Part shown: piece by piece, positions 1 through 8,645 of the stretch
Numbering within the stretch: position 1 is the stretch's first letter
Layout: each line of letters opens with the position of its first letter
Assembly: GCF_009176725.1 (NCBI RefSeq)
Contig: NZ_AP020337.1
Span: 5,692,001-5,756,000, forward strand
Direction of reading: 5' to 3'
Source of the DNA: Pseudomonas sp. KUIN-1
GTDB taxonomy: Bacteria > Pseudomonadota > Gammaproteobacteria > Pseudomonadales > Pseudomonadaceae
Length of the DNA: 64,000 nt
The notes under the pieces: model-generated
What the model was told of the DNA's origin: nothing
What the model saw: only the letters and a program-made list of their open reading frames with translations
Database searches by the model: none
Made by a program: the position numbers and the translations under genes

Positions 1-186
1 CGATTTGCCGGAGCCAGAGCCGCCAAGCAGGGCGAAGATCTCGCCCTTGTTGATCTGCAGGGACACATCGTCCACCGCGATCGTCTCGTCGAACTTTTTC
101 GTGACCCGATCAATCTTGACCAGCACCTCTTTGGGTTGCTGACCGCCTTCGAGGGCTTTCTTGTAGGCGCCGGAGGCAACTGCCAT
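1..186 (-). CDS. spuF: Polyamine ABC transporter ATP-binding protein, N-terminal part (runs off window)
   Basis: Only the first 62 codons are present. The frame opens with a short PotG/PotA-like leader and reaches a Walker A motif (GGSGSGKS) at the window edge, so the rest of the ATPase lies outside. It energises putrescine/spermidine import at the inner membrane with two permeases (SpuG/SpuH in P. aeruginosa). It lies 55 nt after the binding-protein gene at 242-1336 on the same strand, which supports the spuDEFGH-type assignment. Potentially also named potG or potA. Confidence 0.88.
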   Translation of the reverse strand, partial: MAVASGAYKKALEGGQQPKEVLVKIDRVTKKFDETIAVDDVSLQINKGEIFALLGGSGSGKS

Positions 187-212
187 GGGTGAAACTCCCA
201 ACAGATAGGCAA

Positions 213-231
213 CCCGGCCCATATGGCCGGG
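213..231 (-). promoter_or_regulatory. Intergenic hairpin between binding-protein and ATPase genes
   Basis: CCCGGCC (213-219) pairs with GGCCGGG (225-231) around a short loop, between the stop of spuE and the start of spuF. There is no U-tract on the minus strand. It therefore looks more like an mRNA-stabilising or partial-attenuation hairpin than a full terminator. Such elements often keep the binding protein in excess over the ATPase; that role is inferred. Confidence 0.45.
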
Positions 232-241
232 TGCTGGATTT

Positions 242-1336
242 TTATTTGCCCGACTTGACCTTGGTCCAGCTGCGGGTCATCAGACGTTGCACCTTGGGTG
301 GCAACTCGCTGTTCACGAACAGCCGGTCCAGCACTTCCTGAGGCGGGTAGACCGCTGCGTCAGTACGGATTTTCTGGTCCATGAACTCGCCGGAGGCGGG
401 ATTGGGGTTGGCATAGCCGACTTCATCGCTGACCTTGGCGATCACCCTGGGGTCGAGCATGTAGTTGATGAAGGCGCTGGCTTCCTTGATGTTTTTCGAA
501 TCAGCCGGAATGGCCAGCATGTCGAACCACAGGTTGCCGCCCTCTTTCGGGATGCTGTAGGCGAGCTTCACGCCCTTGCCCGCTTCTTCTGCACGAGCCT
601 TGGCCTGGAACACATCGCCCGAGAAACCTGCGGCAACGCAGATGTCGCCGTTGGCCAGGTCGGTAATGTATTTGGACGAGTGGAAATAGGTCACGTAAGG
701 ACGAATAGCCATGAGTTTGGCTTCGGCCTTCTTGTAATCGGCTTCCTTGGTGCTGTTGGGGTCCAGCCCAAGGTAGTTGAGCACCGCTGGCAACATTTCA
801 TCGGCAGAATCAAGAAACGCTACGCCACAGCTGGAGAGCTTCTTGATGTTCTCCGGCTCGAACAGCACGGCCCAGGAGTCGATCTTGTCGACGCCCAACA
901 CGGCCTTGACCTTCTCGACGTTGTAACCGATGCCGTTGGTGCCCCACAGGTACGGCACGGCGTACTGGTTACCCGGATCGTTCTTCTCCAGACGCTTGAG
1001 CAGCGCCGGGTCGAGATTCTTGTAGTTGGGCAGCAGCGACTTGTCGAGCTTCTGGAACGCACCCGCCTTGATCTGCTTGCCAAGAAAGTGGTTGGACGGC
1101 ACCACCACGTCGTAACCGGTGCGCCCGGCCAGCAGCTTGGCTTCCAGGGTTTCGTTGGAGTCGAACACGTCATACATCGGCTTGATGCCGGTGGTGGCTT
1201 CGAAGTCCGTCAGGGTGGTCTTGCCGATGTAGTCGGACCAGTTATAAATATGCACGGTGGACTTAGCCTGGGCACCGAGGGTCAGTGTCAGGCCGGCAGC
1301 CGCCAGCAAGGCTTTGGAAAGAATAGAAATAGACAA
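242..1336 (-). CDS. spuE: Polyamine ABC transporter periplasmic binding protein
   Basis: 364 residues. A signal peptide ends near Ala-Gln-Ala (about residue 24), followed by the PotF/PotD-type start VHIYNWSDYI and the conserved block VFDSNETLEAKLLAG. It binds putrescine or spermidine in the periplasm for the SpuFGH-type transporter. It is a close paralog of the gene at 1508-2605, with the same VPSN-FL-KQIKAG segment, as in the SpuD (putrescine) / SpuE (spermidine) pair of P. aeruginosa. Which copy binds which polyamine cannot be told from sequence alone; the name follows gene order. Confidence 0.9.
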   Translation of the reverse strand: MSISILSKALLAAAGLTLTLGAQAKSTVHIYNWSDYIGKTTLTDFEATTGIKPMYDVFDSNETLEAKLLAGRTGYDVVVPSNHFLGKQIKAGAFQKLDKSLLPNYKNLDPALLKRLEKNDPGNQYAVPYLWGTNGIGYNVEKVKAVLGVDKIDSWAVLFEPENIKKLSSCGVAFLDSADEMLPAVLNYLGLDPNSTKEADYKKAEAKLMAIRPYVTYFHSSKYITDLANGDICVAAGFSGDVFQAKARAEEAGKGVKLAYSIPKEGGNLWFDMLAIPADSKNIKEASAFINYMLDPRVIAKVSDEVGYANPNPASGEFMDQKIRTDAAVYPPQEVLDRLFVNSELPPKVQRLMTRSWTKVKSGK

Positions 1337-1461
1337 AGAATGAGTCCTTTTAACAGAGGGGCCTGAGCGCCGGAGGGCGTCCGGAAAACCAAACCGGCGC
1401 GCAACTTACCGTCTATGCGTCCAACCAGCAAAGGTTTAGGCAATATTCCTGTCTGCTGGAA

Positions 1462-1485
1462 GCTGCGCAGCCGAGGCTACGCAGC
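1462..1485 (-). promoter_or_regulatory. Imperfect hairpin in the spuD-spuE spacer
   Basis: GCTGCG (1462-1467) and CGCAGC (1480-1485) form a short stem within the 171-nt gap between the two binding-protein genes. There is no U-run. Possible mRNA processing or stability element; weak evidence. Confidence 0.25.
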
Positions 1486-1507
1486 ATCCACAGGTTTGAT
1501 GACAGGC

Positions 1508-2605
1508 TTATTCACCTGACTTAATCTTGGTCCAGCTGCGGGTCATGATCCGTTGCGTGGCAGCAGGCAGGTCGGCGATTGCATACAGCTTGGCCTGGAC
1601 GTCAGCAGGCGGGTAAACGCCCGGATCACTGGTGATTTCCTTGTCGACCAGCGCCGTAGCCGCCGCGTTACCGTTCGGGAAGCGCACGGCGTTGGTGATC
1701 TCGGCCATGACTTCCGGCCTCATCAGGAAGTTCATGAACTTGTAGGCACCCTCGACGTTCTGGGCATCCTTGGGAATCGCGACCATGTCATAGAAGCTGC
1801 CGGCGCCTTTTTTCGGAATGTTGTAAGCCACTTTGACCTTGCCACCGGCCTCGGCAGCGCGCGACTTGGCCTGGTAGATATCACCCGAGTAGCCGACTGC
1901 GACGCAGATGTTGCCGTTGGCCAGGTCCGAGATGTACTTGGACGAGTGGAAATAGCCAATCGACGGACGAATCGTCATGAACAGCTCTTCGGCTTTGGCG
2001 AGCTGTTTCTTGTCCTGCGAGTCGGTCGGGTAGTCCAGGTAATGCAGCGCGATTGGCAGCATTTCGGTTGGCGAATCGAGGAAGCTGATGCCGCACGACT
2101 TTAGCTTGGCAGCGTTTTCCGGCTTGAACAGCAGGTCCCACGAGTTGACCGGCGCGTCAGCACCCAGCGCGGCCTTGACCTTGTCCGGGTTGATGCCGAT
2201 ACCGATCGACCCCCACATATACGGGAATGCGTACTTGTTATCTGGGTCGCTGACCGACACGGCCTTGAGCAGCGATTCGTTGAGGTTCTTCCAGTTCGGC
2301 AGTTTGGACTTGTCCAGCTCCTGATAAACGCCAGCCTTGATCTGCTTGGCCAGGAAGTTGTTGGATGGCACGACCACGTCATAGCCGGATTTGCCAGCGA
2401 GCAATTTGGCTTCCAGCGTCTCGTTGCTGTCGAAAACGTCGTAGACCACCTTGATGCCCGATTCTTTCTCGAACTTGGCAACGGTGTCCGGCGCGATGTA
2501 ATCGGACCAGTTATAGACGTGCAGCACTTTGTCATCGGCCTGCGCAGCAGTGGCCACAACGCCCATCAGGGACAGCGCGAGAAGGGTCTTGCCAAATTTT
2601 TTCAT
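1508..2605 (-). CDS. spuD: Polyamine ABC transporter periplasmic binding protein (paralog of spuE)
   Basis: 365 residues from the ATG at 2605. A TTG four codons upstream is open, but the GGAG Shine-Dalgarno lies between the two and sets the ATG as start. Signal peptide MKKFGKTLLALSLMGVVATAAQA, then VLHVYNWSDYIAPDT and VFDSNETLEAKLLAGKSGYDVVVPS, characteristic of PotF/SpuD. Periplasmic putrescine/spermidine capture. It follows the aminotransferase gene in the same direction, as in spuC-spuD of P. aeruginosa. Confidence 0.92.
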   Translation of the reverse strand: MKKFGKTLLALSLMGVVATAAQADDKVLHVYNWSDYIAPDTVAKFEKESGIKVVYDVFDSNETLEAKLLAGKSGYDVVVPSNNFLAKQIKAGVYQELDKSKLPNWKNLNESLLKAVSVSDPDNKYAFPYMWGSIGIGINPDKVKAALGADAPVNSWDLLFKPENAAKLKSCGISFLDSPTEMLPIALHYLDYPTDSQDKKQLAKAEELFMTIRPSIGYFHSSKYISDLANGNICVAVGYSGDIYQAKSRAAEAGGKVKVAYNIPKKGAGSFYDMVAIPKDAQNVEGAYKFMNFLMRPEVMAEITNAVRFPNGNAAATALVDKEITSDPGVYPPADVQAKLYAIADLPAATQRIMTRSWTKIKSGE

Positions 2606-2748
2606 GCGTAGCTCCAATGTATTTTTATCACTGACCGTCAGTTAGCGGCGTGTAGCCATTAGTCTGGCAACTTCCTGGGCAGGCTTTCAAGCCGAAGCCC
2701 CCTCAAACAATGCACATTGCGCTTGAATCGACGCTTTTTTTGGCATTT

Positions 2749-4113
2749 TCAGCCCTGCAACACCGCCAGCGTCAGATCCAGGCATTTGCGCGCCTTCTCT
2801 ACCAGCTCATCGATTTGCGCAAAACTGATCACCAGCGGTGGCGCAATGATCATGGTATCGCCCACAGCCCGCATGATCAGGCCATTGTCGAAGCAGAAGG
2901 TTCGACAGATCATTCCCGCGCCCTTGTCGGTATAGCGCTCGCGGGTGGTCTTGTCCTTCACCAGCTCAATGGCCCCGAGCAGCCCGACACCCCGGACTTC
3001 GCCCACCAGCGGATGATCGCTCAACTCACGCAAACGCTTTTGCAAATACGGTGCCGTTTCCGACCTGACCCGTTCGACGATCTTTTCTTCGCGCAGGATA
3101 CGGATGTTCTCCAGCGCAACCGCGGCCGCCACCGGGTGCCCGGAGTAGGTAAAGCCGTGATTGAAATCGCCACCCTCATTGAGCACCGCAACGATTTCAT
3201 CGCGCACGATCAGGCCGCCCATCGGGGCGTAACCGGAGGTCAGGCCTTTGGCGATGGTCATCATGTCCGGCCTGAGGCCATAGAAATCGCTACCGAACCA
3301 CTCACTGGTACGCCCGAAGCCACAAATCACCTCATCGGCGGCGAACAGGATGTCGTAGCGGGAAAGGATTTCCTTGATCTTCGGCCAGTAGGAATCAGGC
3401 GGGACAATCACACCGCCCGCGCCCTGGATTGGCTCGGCAATGAACGCACCGACGTTCTCGACGCCCAGCTCGAGAATTTTCTTTTCCAGTTGCTCGGCCG
3501 CCCAGATGCCGAACTCGTCCGGTGTCATGTCGCCGCCTTCGCCGAACCAGTAAGGCTGTGGAATGTGCACCACCCCCGGGATCGGCAGGTCGCCCTGTTC
3601 GTGCATGTAGGTCATGCCACCCAGGCTGGCACCGGCGACGGTGGAGCCGTGGTAGCCATTGACGCGGCTGATGATGGTTTTCTTGTTCGGCTGGCCTTTC
3701 AGCGCCCAGTAATGACGAACCATGCGCAGCATCGTGTCATTGCCTTCAGAGCCTGAACCGGTGAAGAACACATGGTTCATGCCCTCGGGAGCGATGTCGG
3801 AGATGGCCTTGGCCAGTTCCAGCACCGGCGGGTGGGCGGTCTGGAAGAACAGGTTGTAGTACGGCAGCTCGCGCATCTGTTTGCTGGCTGCGTCGGCCAG
3901 TTCTTCGCGGCCATAACCGATGGCCACGCACCACAGGCCGGACATGCCATCGAGGATCTTGTTGCCCTCGCTGTCCCACAGATAAACGCCCTCGGCACGG
4001 GTGATGATGCGCGGGCCTTTCTCTTTCAGTTGTTTGTAGTCGCTGAACGGTGCCAGGTGATGCTCGCTGCTCAGGGCCTGCCATTCGAGGGTTTGCGGGT
4101 TGTTGGCACTCAT
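2749..4113 (-). CDS. spuC: Polyamine:pyruvate aminotransferase (class III)
   Basis: 454 residues. It deaminates putrescine and related polyamines with pyruvate as acceptor, using PLP. Class III signatures are present: the cofactor Asp segment ADEVICGFGRTSEWFG and the PLP-lysine segment TIAKGLTSGYAPMGG. An AGGAAG ribosome-binding site precedes the ATG at 4113. It lies 68 nt after spuB and 144 nt before spuD, so it is probably co-transcribed as the catabolic arm of the uptake operon. The full family length is retained. Confidence 0.92.
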   Translation of the reverse strand: MSANNPQTLEWQALSSEHHLAPFSDYKQLKEKGPRIITRAEGVYLWDSEGNKILDGMSGLWCVAIGYGREELADAASKQMRELPYYNLFFQTAHPPVLELAKAISDIAPEGMNHVFFTGSGSEGNDTMLRMVRHYWALKGQPNKKTIISRVNGYHGSTVAGASLGGMTYMHEQGDLPIPGVVHIPQPYWFGEGGDMTPDEFGIWAAEQLEKKILELGVENVGAFIAEPIQGAGGVIVPPDSYWPKIKEILSRYDILFAADEVICGFGRTSEWFGSDFYGLRPDMMTIAKGLTSGYAPMGGLIVRDEIVAVLNEGGDFNHGFTYSGHPVAAAVALENIRILREEKIVERVRSETAPYLQKRLRELSDHPLVGEVRGVGLLGAIELVKDKTTRERYTDKGAGMICRTFCFDNGLIMRAVGDTMIIAPPLVISFAQIDELVEKARKCLDLTLAVLQG

Positions 4114-4181
4114 GCAGCACTTCCTTTGATCAGGTCAGTTGGCAGAGCGCCGCGCCTCGACCGCGGCGGCGCTCTGCGTGA

Positions 4182-5540
4182 TCAGACGGCGAAAAGCAGG
4201 AATTCCCGCTCCCACGAACTGATCACGCGCTTGAAGTTTTCATGCTCGGCGCGCTTGACCGCGACGTAACCGATGATGAATTTCTTGCCCAGGTATTTTT
4301 CGATGGTCTTGCTGTTTTCCATGCGCTCCAACGCGTCTTCGATGGTCAACGGCAGACGCAGATTGCGCCGCTCGTAACCCCGTCCGACCACCGGTGCGCT
4401 CGGGTTGATGCCTTCGACCATGCCGATGAAGCCGCACAGCAGACTGGCGGCGATGGCCAGATAAGGGTTGGCATCGGCACCCGGCAGACGGTTTTCCACG
4501 CGACGGTTCTGCGGCACGGCATCCGGCACACGCAGGCCGACGGTGCGATTCTCTTCGCCCCACTCGACGTTCACCGGCGCCGAGGTGTCGGGCAGAAAGC
4601 GCCGGAACGAATTGACGTTGGGCGCGAACAGCGGCAACAGCTCGGGGATGAACTTCTGCAGACCACCGACGTGGTTCAGAAACAGCTCACTCATGGTCCC
4701 GTCTTCGTTGGAGAAGATATTCTTGCCGGTCTCGATGTCGATGATGCTCTGGTGCAAGTGCATGGCACTGCCTGGCTCGCCGGTCATCGGCTTGGCCATG
4801 AAGGTCGCCGCGACATCGTGCTTGAGGGCGGCTTCGCGCATGGTGCGCTTGAACACCAGAATCTGGTCAGCCAGCGACAGGGCATCACCGTGACGGAAGT
4901 TGATTTCCATCTGCGCCGTACCGTCCTCGTGGATCAGCGTATCCAGGTCCAGGTTCTGCAGTTCGCACCAGTCATAGACGTCTTCGAACAGCGGATCGAA
5001 CTCGTTGGCCGCTTCGATCGAGAACGACTGACGGCCGGTTTCCGGACGCCCGGAGCGGCCGATCGGCGGCTGTAGCGGGTAGTCAGGGTCGTCGCTGCGC
5101 TTGGTCAGGTAAAACTCCATCTCCGGCGCCACGATGGGCTGCCAGCCCTGATCGGCGTAGAGCTTGAGGACCTTCTTCAGCACGTTGCGCGGCGACAGCT
5201 CGATGGGGTTGCCTTGCTTGTCGTAGGTGTCATGAATCACCTGCGCAGTGGGCTCGACCGCCCAGGGCACCAGATACACCGCGTTCTGGTCGGGACGGCA
5301 GATCATGTCGATGTCTGCCGGGTCCAGCAGCTCGTAGTAGATATCGTCCTCTACGTAGTCACCGGTCACCGTCTGCAACAGCACGCTTTCAGGCAGGCGC
5401 ATGCCTTTTTCTGCGATGAACTTGTTGGTCGGCGAGATCTTGCCGCGCGTGATCCCGGTGAGGTCGGACATCATGCATTCGACTTCGGTAATCTTGTGTT
5501 CTTTCAACCAATCGGTGAGCTGGTCGAGGTTGGTACTCAT
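4182..5540 (-). CDS. spuB: Gamma-glutamylpolyamine synthetase (glutamine synthetase family)
   Basis: 452 residues. It ligates glutamate to a polyamine amine with ATP, the first step of the gamma-glutamylation route. Glutamine-synthetase folds are visible: MSDLTGITRGK near the N-terminus, the EMEFYL metal-binding segment, GSAMHLHQS and NRTVGLRVP in the C-terminal catalytic half. The ATG at 5540 has a TGAGGT ribosome-binding site. It is first in the minus-strand spu operon and divergent from its paralog spuI. The GS-like sequence alone does not fix the amine substrate; context argues for polyamines. Confidence 0.9.
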   Translation of the reverse strand: MSTNLDQLTDWLKEHKITEVECMMSDLTGITRGKISPTNKFIAEKGMRLPESVLLQTVTGDYVEDDIYYELLDPADIDMICRPDQNAVYLVPWAVEPTAQVIHDTYDKQGNPIELSPRNVLKKVLKLYADQGWQPIVAPEMEFYLTKRSDDPDYPLQPPIGRSGRPETGRQSFSIEAANEFDPLFEDVYDWCELQNLDLDTLIHEDGTAQMEINFRHGDALSLADQILVFKRTMREAALKHDVAATFMAKPMTGEPGSAMHLHQSIIDIETGKNIFSNEDGTMSELFLNHVGGLQKFIPELLPLFAPNVNSFRRFLPDTSAPVNVEWGEENRTVGLRVPDAVPQNRRVENRLPGADANPYLAIAASLLCGFIGMVEGINPSAPVVGRGYERRNLRLPLTIEDALERMENSKTIEKYLGKKFIIGYVAVKRAEHENFKRVISSWEREFLLFAV

Positions 5541-6134
5541 AAATACCTCAGGGTTTTATTGTCCTGATCGTGATCAGGCGTTCCAGACGCATCGGCGTCA
5601 TGATGTACAACTCGTTTCGGCAGACGCCGAATAGGGGTAAGGTGACAGCTGCGGGGCCGGATTTCCAGACGGCCGCGGTCACATTGACGACGCCGCTATA
5701 CTGGTAGTGTCCAGCGTTGAGAGCAGGGCAGACTGGCTTCGATGGCCGTTCAGGGATGTCGCAATGCGTGGCAACCCAACACGAGCACCGATATCACAGG
5801 CATGATGAGCGCTGTACGGACTTGATAGTCGCGTGTCGACCAGGGAAAGGTGAAGCATTTGACCCCCGCTGTTGTTGCTCTACTGGGTTGCGATCGAGCT
5901 TAGCCTCGTTCATTTTTTTATACAACAGCCCGTTAAAAACAGTAGACAGGCCGCTTTAGCTCTTATTTAAGATCGGTAAAAAACGGAATAAAACGCCCTA
6001 AATAGCAGCAAAAAAGGCCATATGGCGCAGTTTTAGGGCAAAAAAAGGCTCTATTGACTTCATCATGGCTTTCGGATTGACTGAGATCCGCAATCATTGA
6101 TGATTGATATTTTTAACAACAAAGGTGTTGCATC
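5541..6134. promoter_or_regulatory. Divergent spuB / spuI promoter region; no gene seen
   Basis: The 594-nt spacer between two divergent GS-family genes becomes AT-rich near spuI (5900-6120), as expected for promoters. In P. aeruginosa a glutamine amidotransferase gene (spuA) sits between these two genes; no such frame exists here. The short open frame 5717-5959 has no recognisable features. Confidence 0.55.
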
Positions 6135-7511
6135 ATGTCGGTACCCCCGCGTGCCGTTCAGCTTAACGAAGCGAACGCGTTCCTTAAGGAACATCCTGAG
6201 GTTCTGTACGTTGACCTTCTGATTGCAGATATGAATGGTGTGGTGCGTGGCAAACGCATCGAACGCACCAGCCTCCATAAGGTTTACGAGAAGGGCATCA
6301 ACCTGCCTGCCTCTTTATTTGCTCTGGATATCAATGGCTCCACGGTGGAGAGCACCGGTCTGGGCCTGGACATCGGTGATGCTGACCGAATCTGTTATCC
6401 CATCCCCGACACCCTGTGCAACGAGCCATGGCAAAAGCGCCCTACCGCGCAATTGCTGATGACCATGCACGAACTCGAAGGCGATCCGTTTTTCGCCGAC
6501 CCGCGTGAAGTATTGCGCCAGGTCGTCGCCAAATTCGACGAAATGGGCCTGACCATCTGCGCCGCGTTCGAGCTGGAGTTCTACCTGATCGATCAGGAGA
6601 ACGTGAACGGTCGCCCACAACCGCCCCGCTCGCCGATCTCCGGCAAACGCCCGCATTCGACACAGGTCTACCTGATCGACGACCTCGACGAATACGTCGA
6701 CTGCCTTCAGGACATCCTCGAAGGTGCGAAGGAACAAGGCATTCCTGCCGACGCCATCGTCAAGGAAAGCGCCCCGGCCCAGTTCGAAGTCAACCTGCAT
6801 CACGTCGCCGACGCGATCAAGGCGTGCGATTACGCGGTATTGCTCAAGCGCCTGATCAAGAACATCGCCTACGATCACGAGATGGACACGACCTTCATGG
6901 CCAAGCCCTATCCGGGTCAGGCGGGTAATGGTCTGCACGTTCATATTTCGATTCTGGATCGCGACGGCAAGAACATCTTCACCAGCGAGGATCCCGAGCA
7001 GAACGCCGCATTGCGTCACGCAATCGGCGGTGTGCTCGAGACCCTGCCGGCACAAATGGCCTTCCTGTGCCCGAACGTCAACTCGTACCGCCGGTTCGGT
7101 GCGCAGTTCTATGTGCCCAACTCACCGACCTGGGGCCTGGATAACCGTACGGTCGCCGTTCGCGTACCGACCGGCACCGCCGATGCGGTACGTATCGAAC
7201 ACCGCGTTGCCGGCGCCGACGCCAACCCGTATCTGGTGATGGCTTCGGTCCTGGCGGGCGTGCACCACGGCCTGGTCAACAAGGTCGAGCCTGGCGCTCC
7301 GGTCGAAGGCAACTCCTACGAGCAACACGAACAAAGCCTGCCGAACAACCTGCGCGACGCATTGCGCGAGCTGGACGACAACCCGGTGATGGCCAAGTAC
7401 ATCGACCCGAAATACATCGACATTTTTGTCGCCTGTAAAGAGAGCGAGCTGGAAGAGTTCGAACACTCCATCTCCGACCTCGAGTACAACTGGTACCTGC
7501 ATACGGTCTGA
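6135..7511 (+). CDS. spuI: Glutamine-synthetase-like gamma-glutamylpolyamine synthetase
   Basis: 458 residues; ATG with AAAGGTG ribosome-binding site at 6121-6127. GS-family blocks are visible: ADMNGVVRGKRIE, AFELEFYL, QFEVNLHH, GLHVHISI and NRTVAVRVP. It is a paralog of spuB on the opposite strand and matches SpuI of P. aeruginosa in gene order. Predicted to gamma-glutamylate polyamines in the cytoplasm. It ends in a clear terminator and is apparently monocistronic. Confidence 0.9.
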   Translation: MSVPPRAVQLNEANAFLKEHPEVLYVDLLIADMNGVVRGKRIERTSLHKVYEKGINLPASLFALDINGSTVESTGLGLDIGDADRICYPIPDTLCNEPWQKRPTAQLLMTMHELEGDPFFADPREVLRQVVAKFDEMGLTICAAFELEFYLIDQENVNGRPQPPRSPISGKRPHSTQVYLIDDLDEYVDCLQDILEGAKEQGIPADAIVKESAPAQFEVNLHHVADAIKACDYAVLLKRLIKNIAYDHEMDTTFMAKPYPGQAGNGLHVHISILDRDGKNIFTSEDPEQNAALRHAIGGVLETLPAQMAFLCPNVNSYRRFGAQFYVPNSPTWGLDNRTVAVRVPTGTADAVRIEHRVAGADANPYLVMASVLAGVHHGLVNKVEPGAPVEGNSYEQHEQSLPNNLRDALRELDDNPVMAKYIDPKYIDIFVACKESELEEFEHSISDLEYNWYLHTV

Positions 7512-7528
7512 TTGAGGCCGAGTAACAC

Positions 7529-7563
7529 AAAACGCCGCAGGCTTTGAGCCTTGCGGCGTTTTG
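7529..7563 (+). terminator. Rho-independent terminator of spuI
   Basis: A GC-rich inverted repeat (AACGCCGCA-GGCT / AGCC-TTGCGGCGTT, one bulged base) begins about 20 nt after the spuI stop and ends in TTTT. Confidence 0.85.
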
Positions 7564-7592
7564 GTTTGGCGTGCATGCCCTCCCCCGGACAC

Positions 7593-7900
7593 CTGTCGTT
7601 CCTCACGCTCCAGCGTGGGAGCGATAATCATATGGCCGCACGCTTATCGTTCCGCACGCTCCAGCGTGGGAATGCAGTTCGTGACGCTCCGCGTCACACA
7701 GTGGAGCGTTGACGCCTACTTCAGGCTGTACGAGTTGCGGCACTCTTAAAGCCCGAGTTTCATTTACGCACGCTATCTCGCCAGACTGAAGATTTGTGAC
7801 GCAGAGCGTCACGAACTGCATGCCAACGCGGAGCATTGGCACGATAAACAGTTAGATTTGTGTATACCGACGAGCGTGGAGCGTGGGAGCAATAATCGTT
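7593..7900. repeat. Cluster of palindromic intergenic repeats
   Basis: Several copies of short palindromes occur: CACGCTCCAGCGTGGGA (twice before 7675), GTGACGCTCCGCGTCAC near 7680, GTGACGCAGAGCGTCAC near 7797 and GCGTGGGAGC near 7882. The same motifs form the tandem unit at 16387-16646. They look like the REP/BIME-type elements common between Pseudomonas genes. No coding frame is convincing here. Confidence 0.75.
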
Positions 7901-7939
7901 TGGCGACGGCAGCGATTCATCCCGTCAGAATCCCTTACA

Positions 7940-8614
7940 ATGCCTGCAGCCCAATCAAGAGCCACGCCCATGACACGCGCCGCCACTCCTCGCAAACCTC
8001 AAGCACGCAGCCAGGCCAGAATCGATTCGATTCTCGACGCCGCCCGCACGCTGCTTGCCGAACAAGGAGTGGCCAGCCTGTCGATTTACAGCGTTGCCGA
8101 GCGCGCCGGCATTCCGCCCTCGTCGGTGTACCACTTCTTCGCCAGCGTCCCCGCGCTGCTTGAAGCACTGACCGCCGACATCCACGCCGCCTTTCGCGCC
8201 TCGCTGCAGGCACCCATCGATCACGACCAGCTCACCACCTGGCGCGACCTGTCACGCATCGTCGAGCTGCGCATGCTGGCCATCTACAACGCCGACGCCG
8301 CCGCCCGCCAATTGATCCTCGCCCAGCACGGCCTGACCGAAATCAACCAGGCCGACCGCCAGCACGACATTGAACTGGGGCACTTGATGCTTGAAGTGTT
8401 TGACCGCCACTTCCAGCTGCCCGCGTTACCGGACGATGTAGACGTATTTGCGCTGGCCATGGAACTGGGGGATCGGGTGTATGCGCGGTCGGTGCAGTTG
8501 CATGACGAGATCACACCGCGCATGGCTGAGGAAGGGATGCGGGTGTTTGATGCGTATTTGGGGTTGTATTTGCCGGTGTTTTTGGTGAAGAGAAAAATAT
8601 CACCACTGCAGTGA
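7940..8614 (+). CDS. TetR family transcriptional regulator
   Basis: 224 residues from ATG 7940; ATG 7970 (MTRAATPRK) is an equally plausible start because neither has a strong ribosome-binding site. The N-terminal helix-turn-helix reads IDSILDAARTLLAEQG, then SIYSVAERAGIPPSSVYHFFAS. The C-terminal ligand domain is unassigned, so the regulon is unknown. Its 3' end (about 8385-8600) is copied in decayed form near 9830-9935 and 11138-11200, upstream of the two Rhs genes. It is convergent with the first Rhs gene. Confidence 0.85.
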   Translation: MPAAQSRATPMTRAATPRKPQARSQARIDSILDAARTLLAEQGVASLSIYSVAERAGIPPSSVYHFFASVPALLEALTADIHAAFRASLQAPIDHDQLTTWRDLSRIVELRMLAIYNADAAARQLILAQHGLTEINQADRQHDIELGHLMLEVFDRHFQLPALPDDVDVFALAMELGDRVYARSVQLHDEITPRMAEEGMRVFDAYLGLYLPVFLVKRKISPLQ

Positions 8615-8645
8615 CCGTTTGTAGAGACTGAGTGTAATACTGTTA

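Noticed and set aside
287..1366. Long plus-strand open frame (359 codons) opposite the binding-protein gene
   Set aside because: Antisense to a clear PotF-type protein; composition is rich in His/Arg/Gly as expected for a high-GC shadow frame, with no ribosome-binding site.
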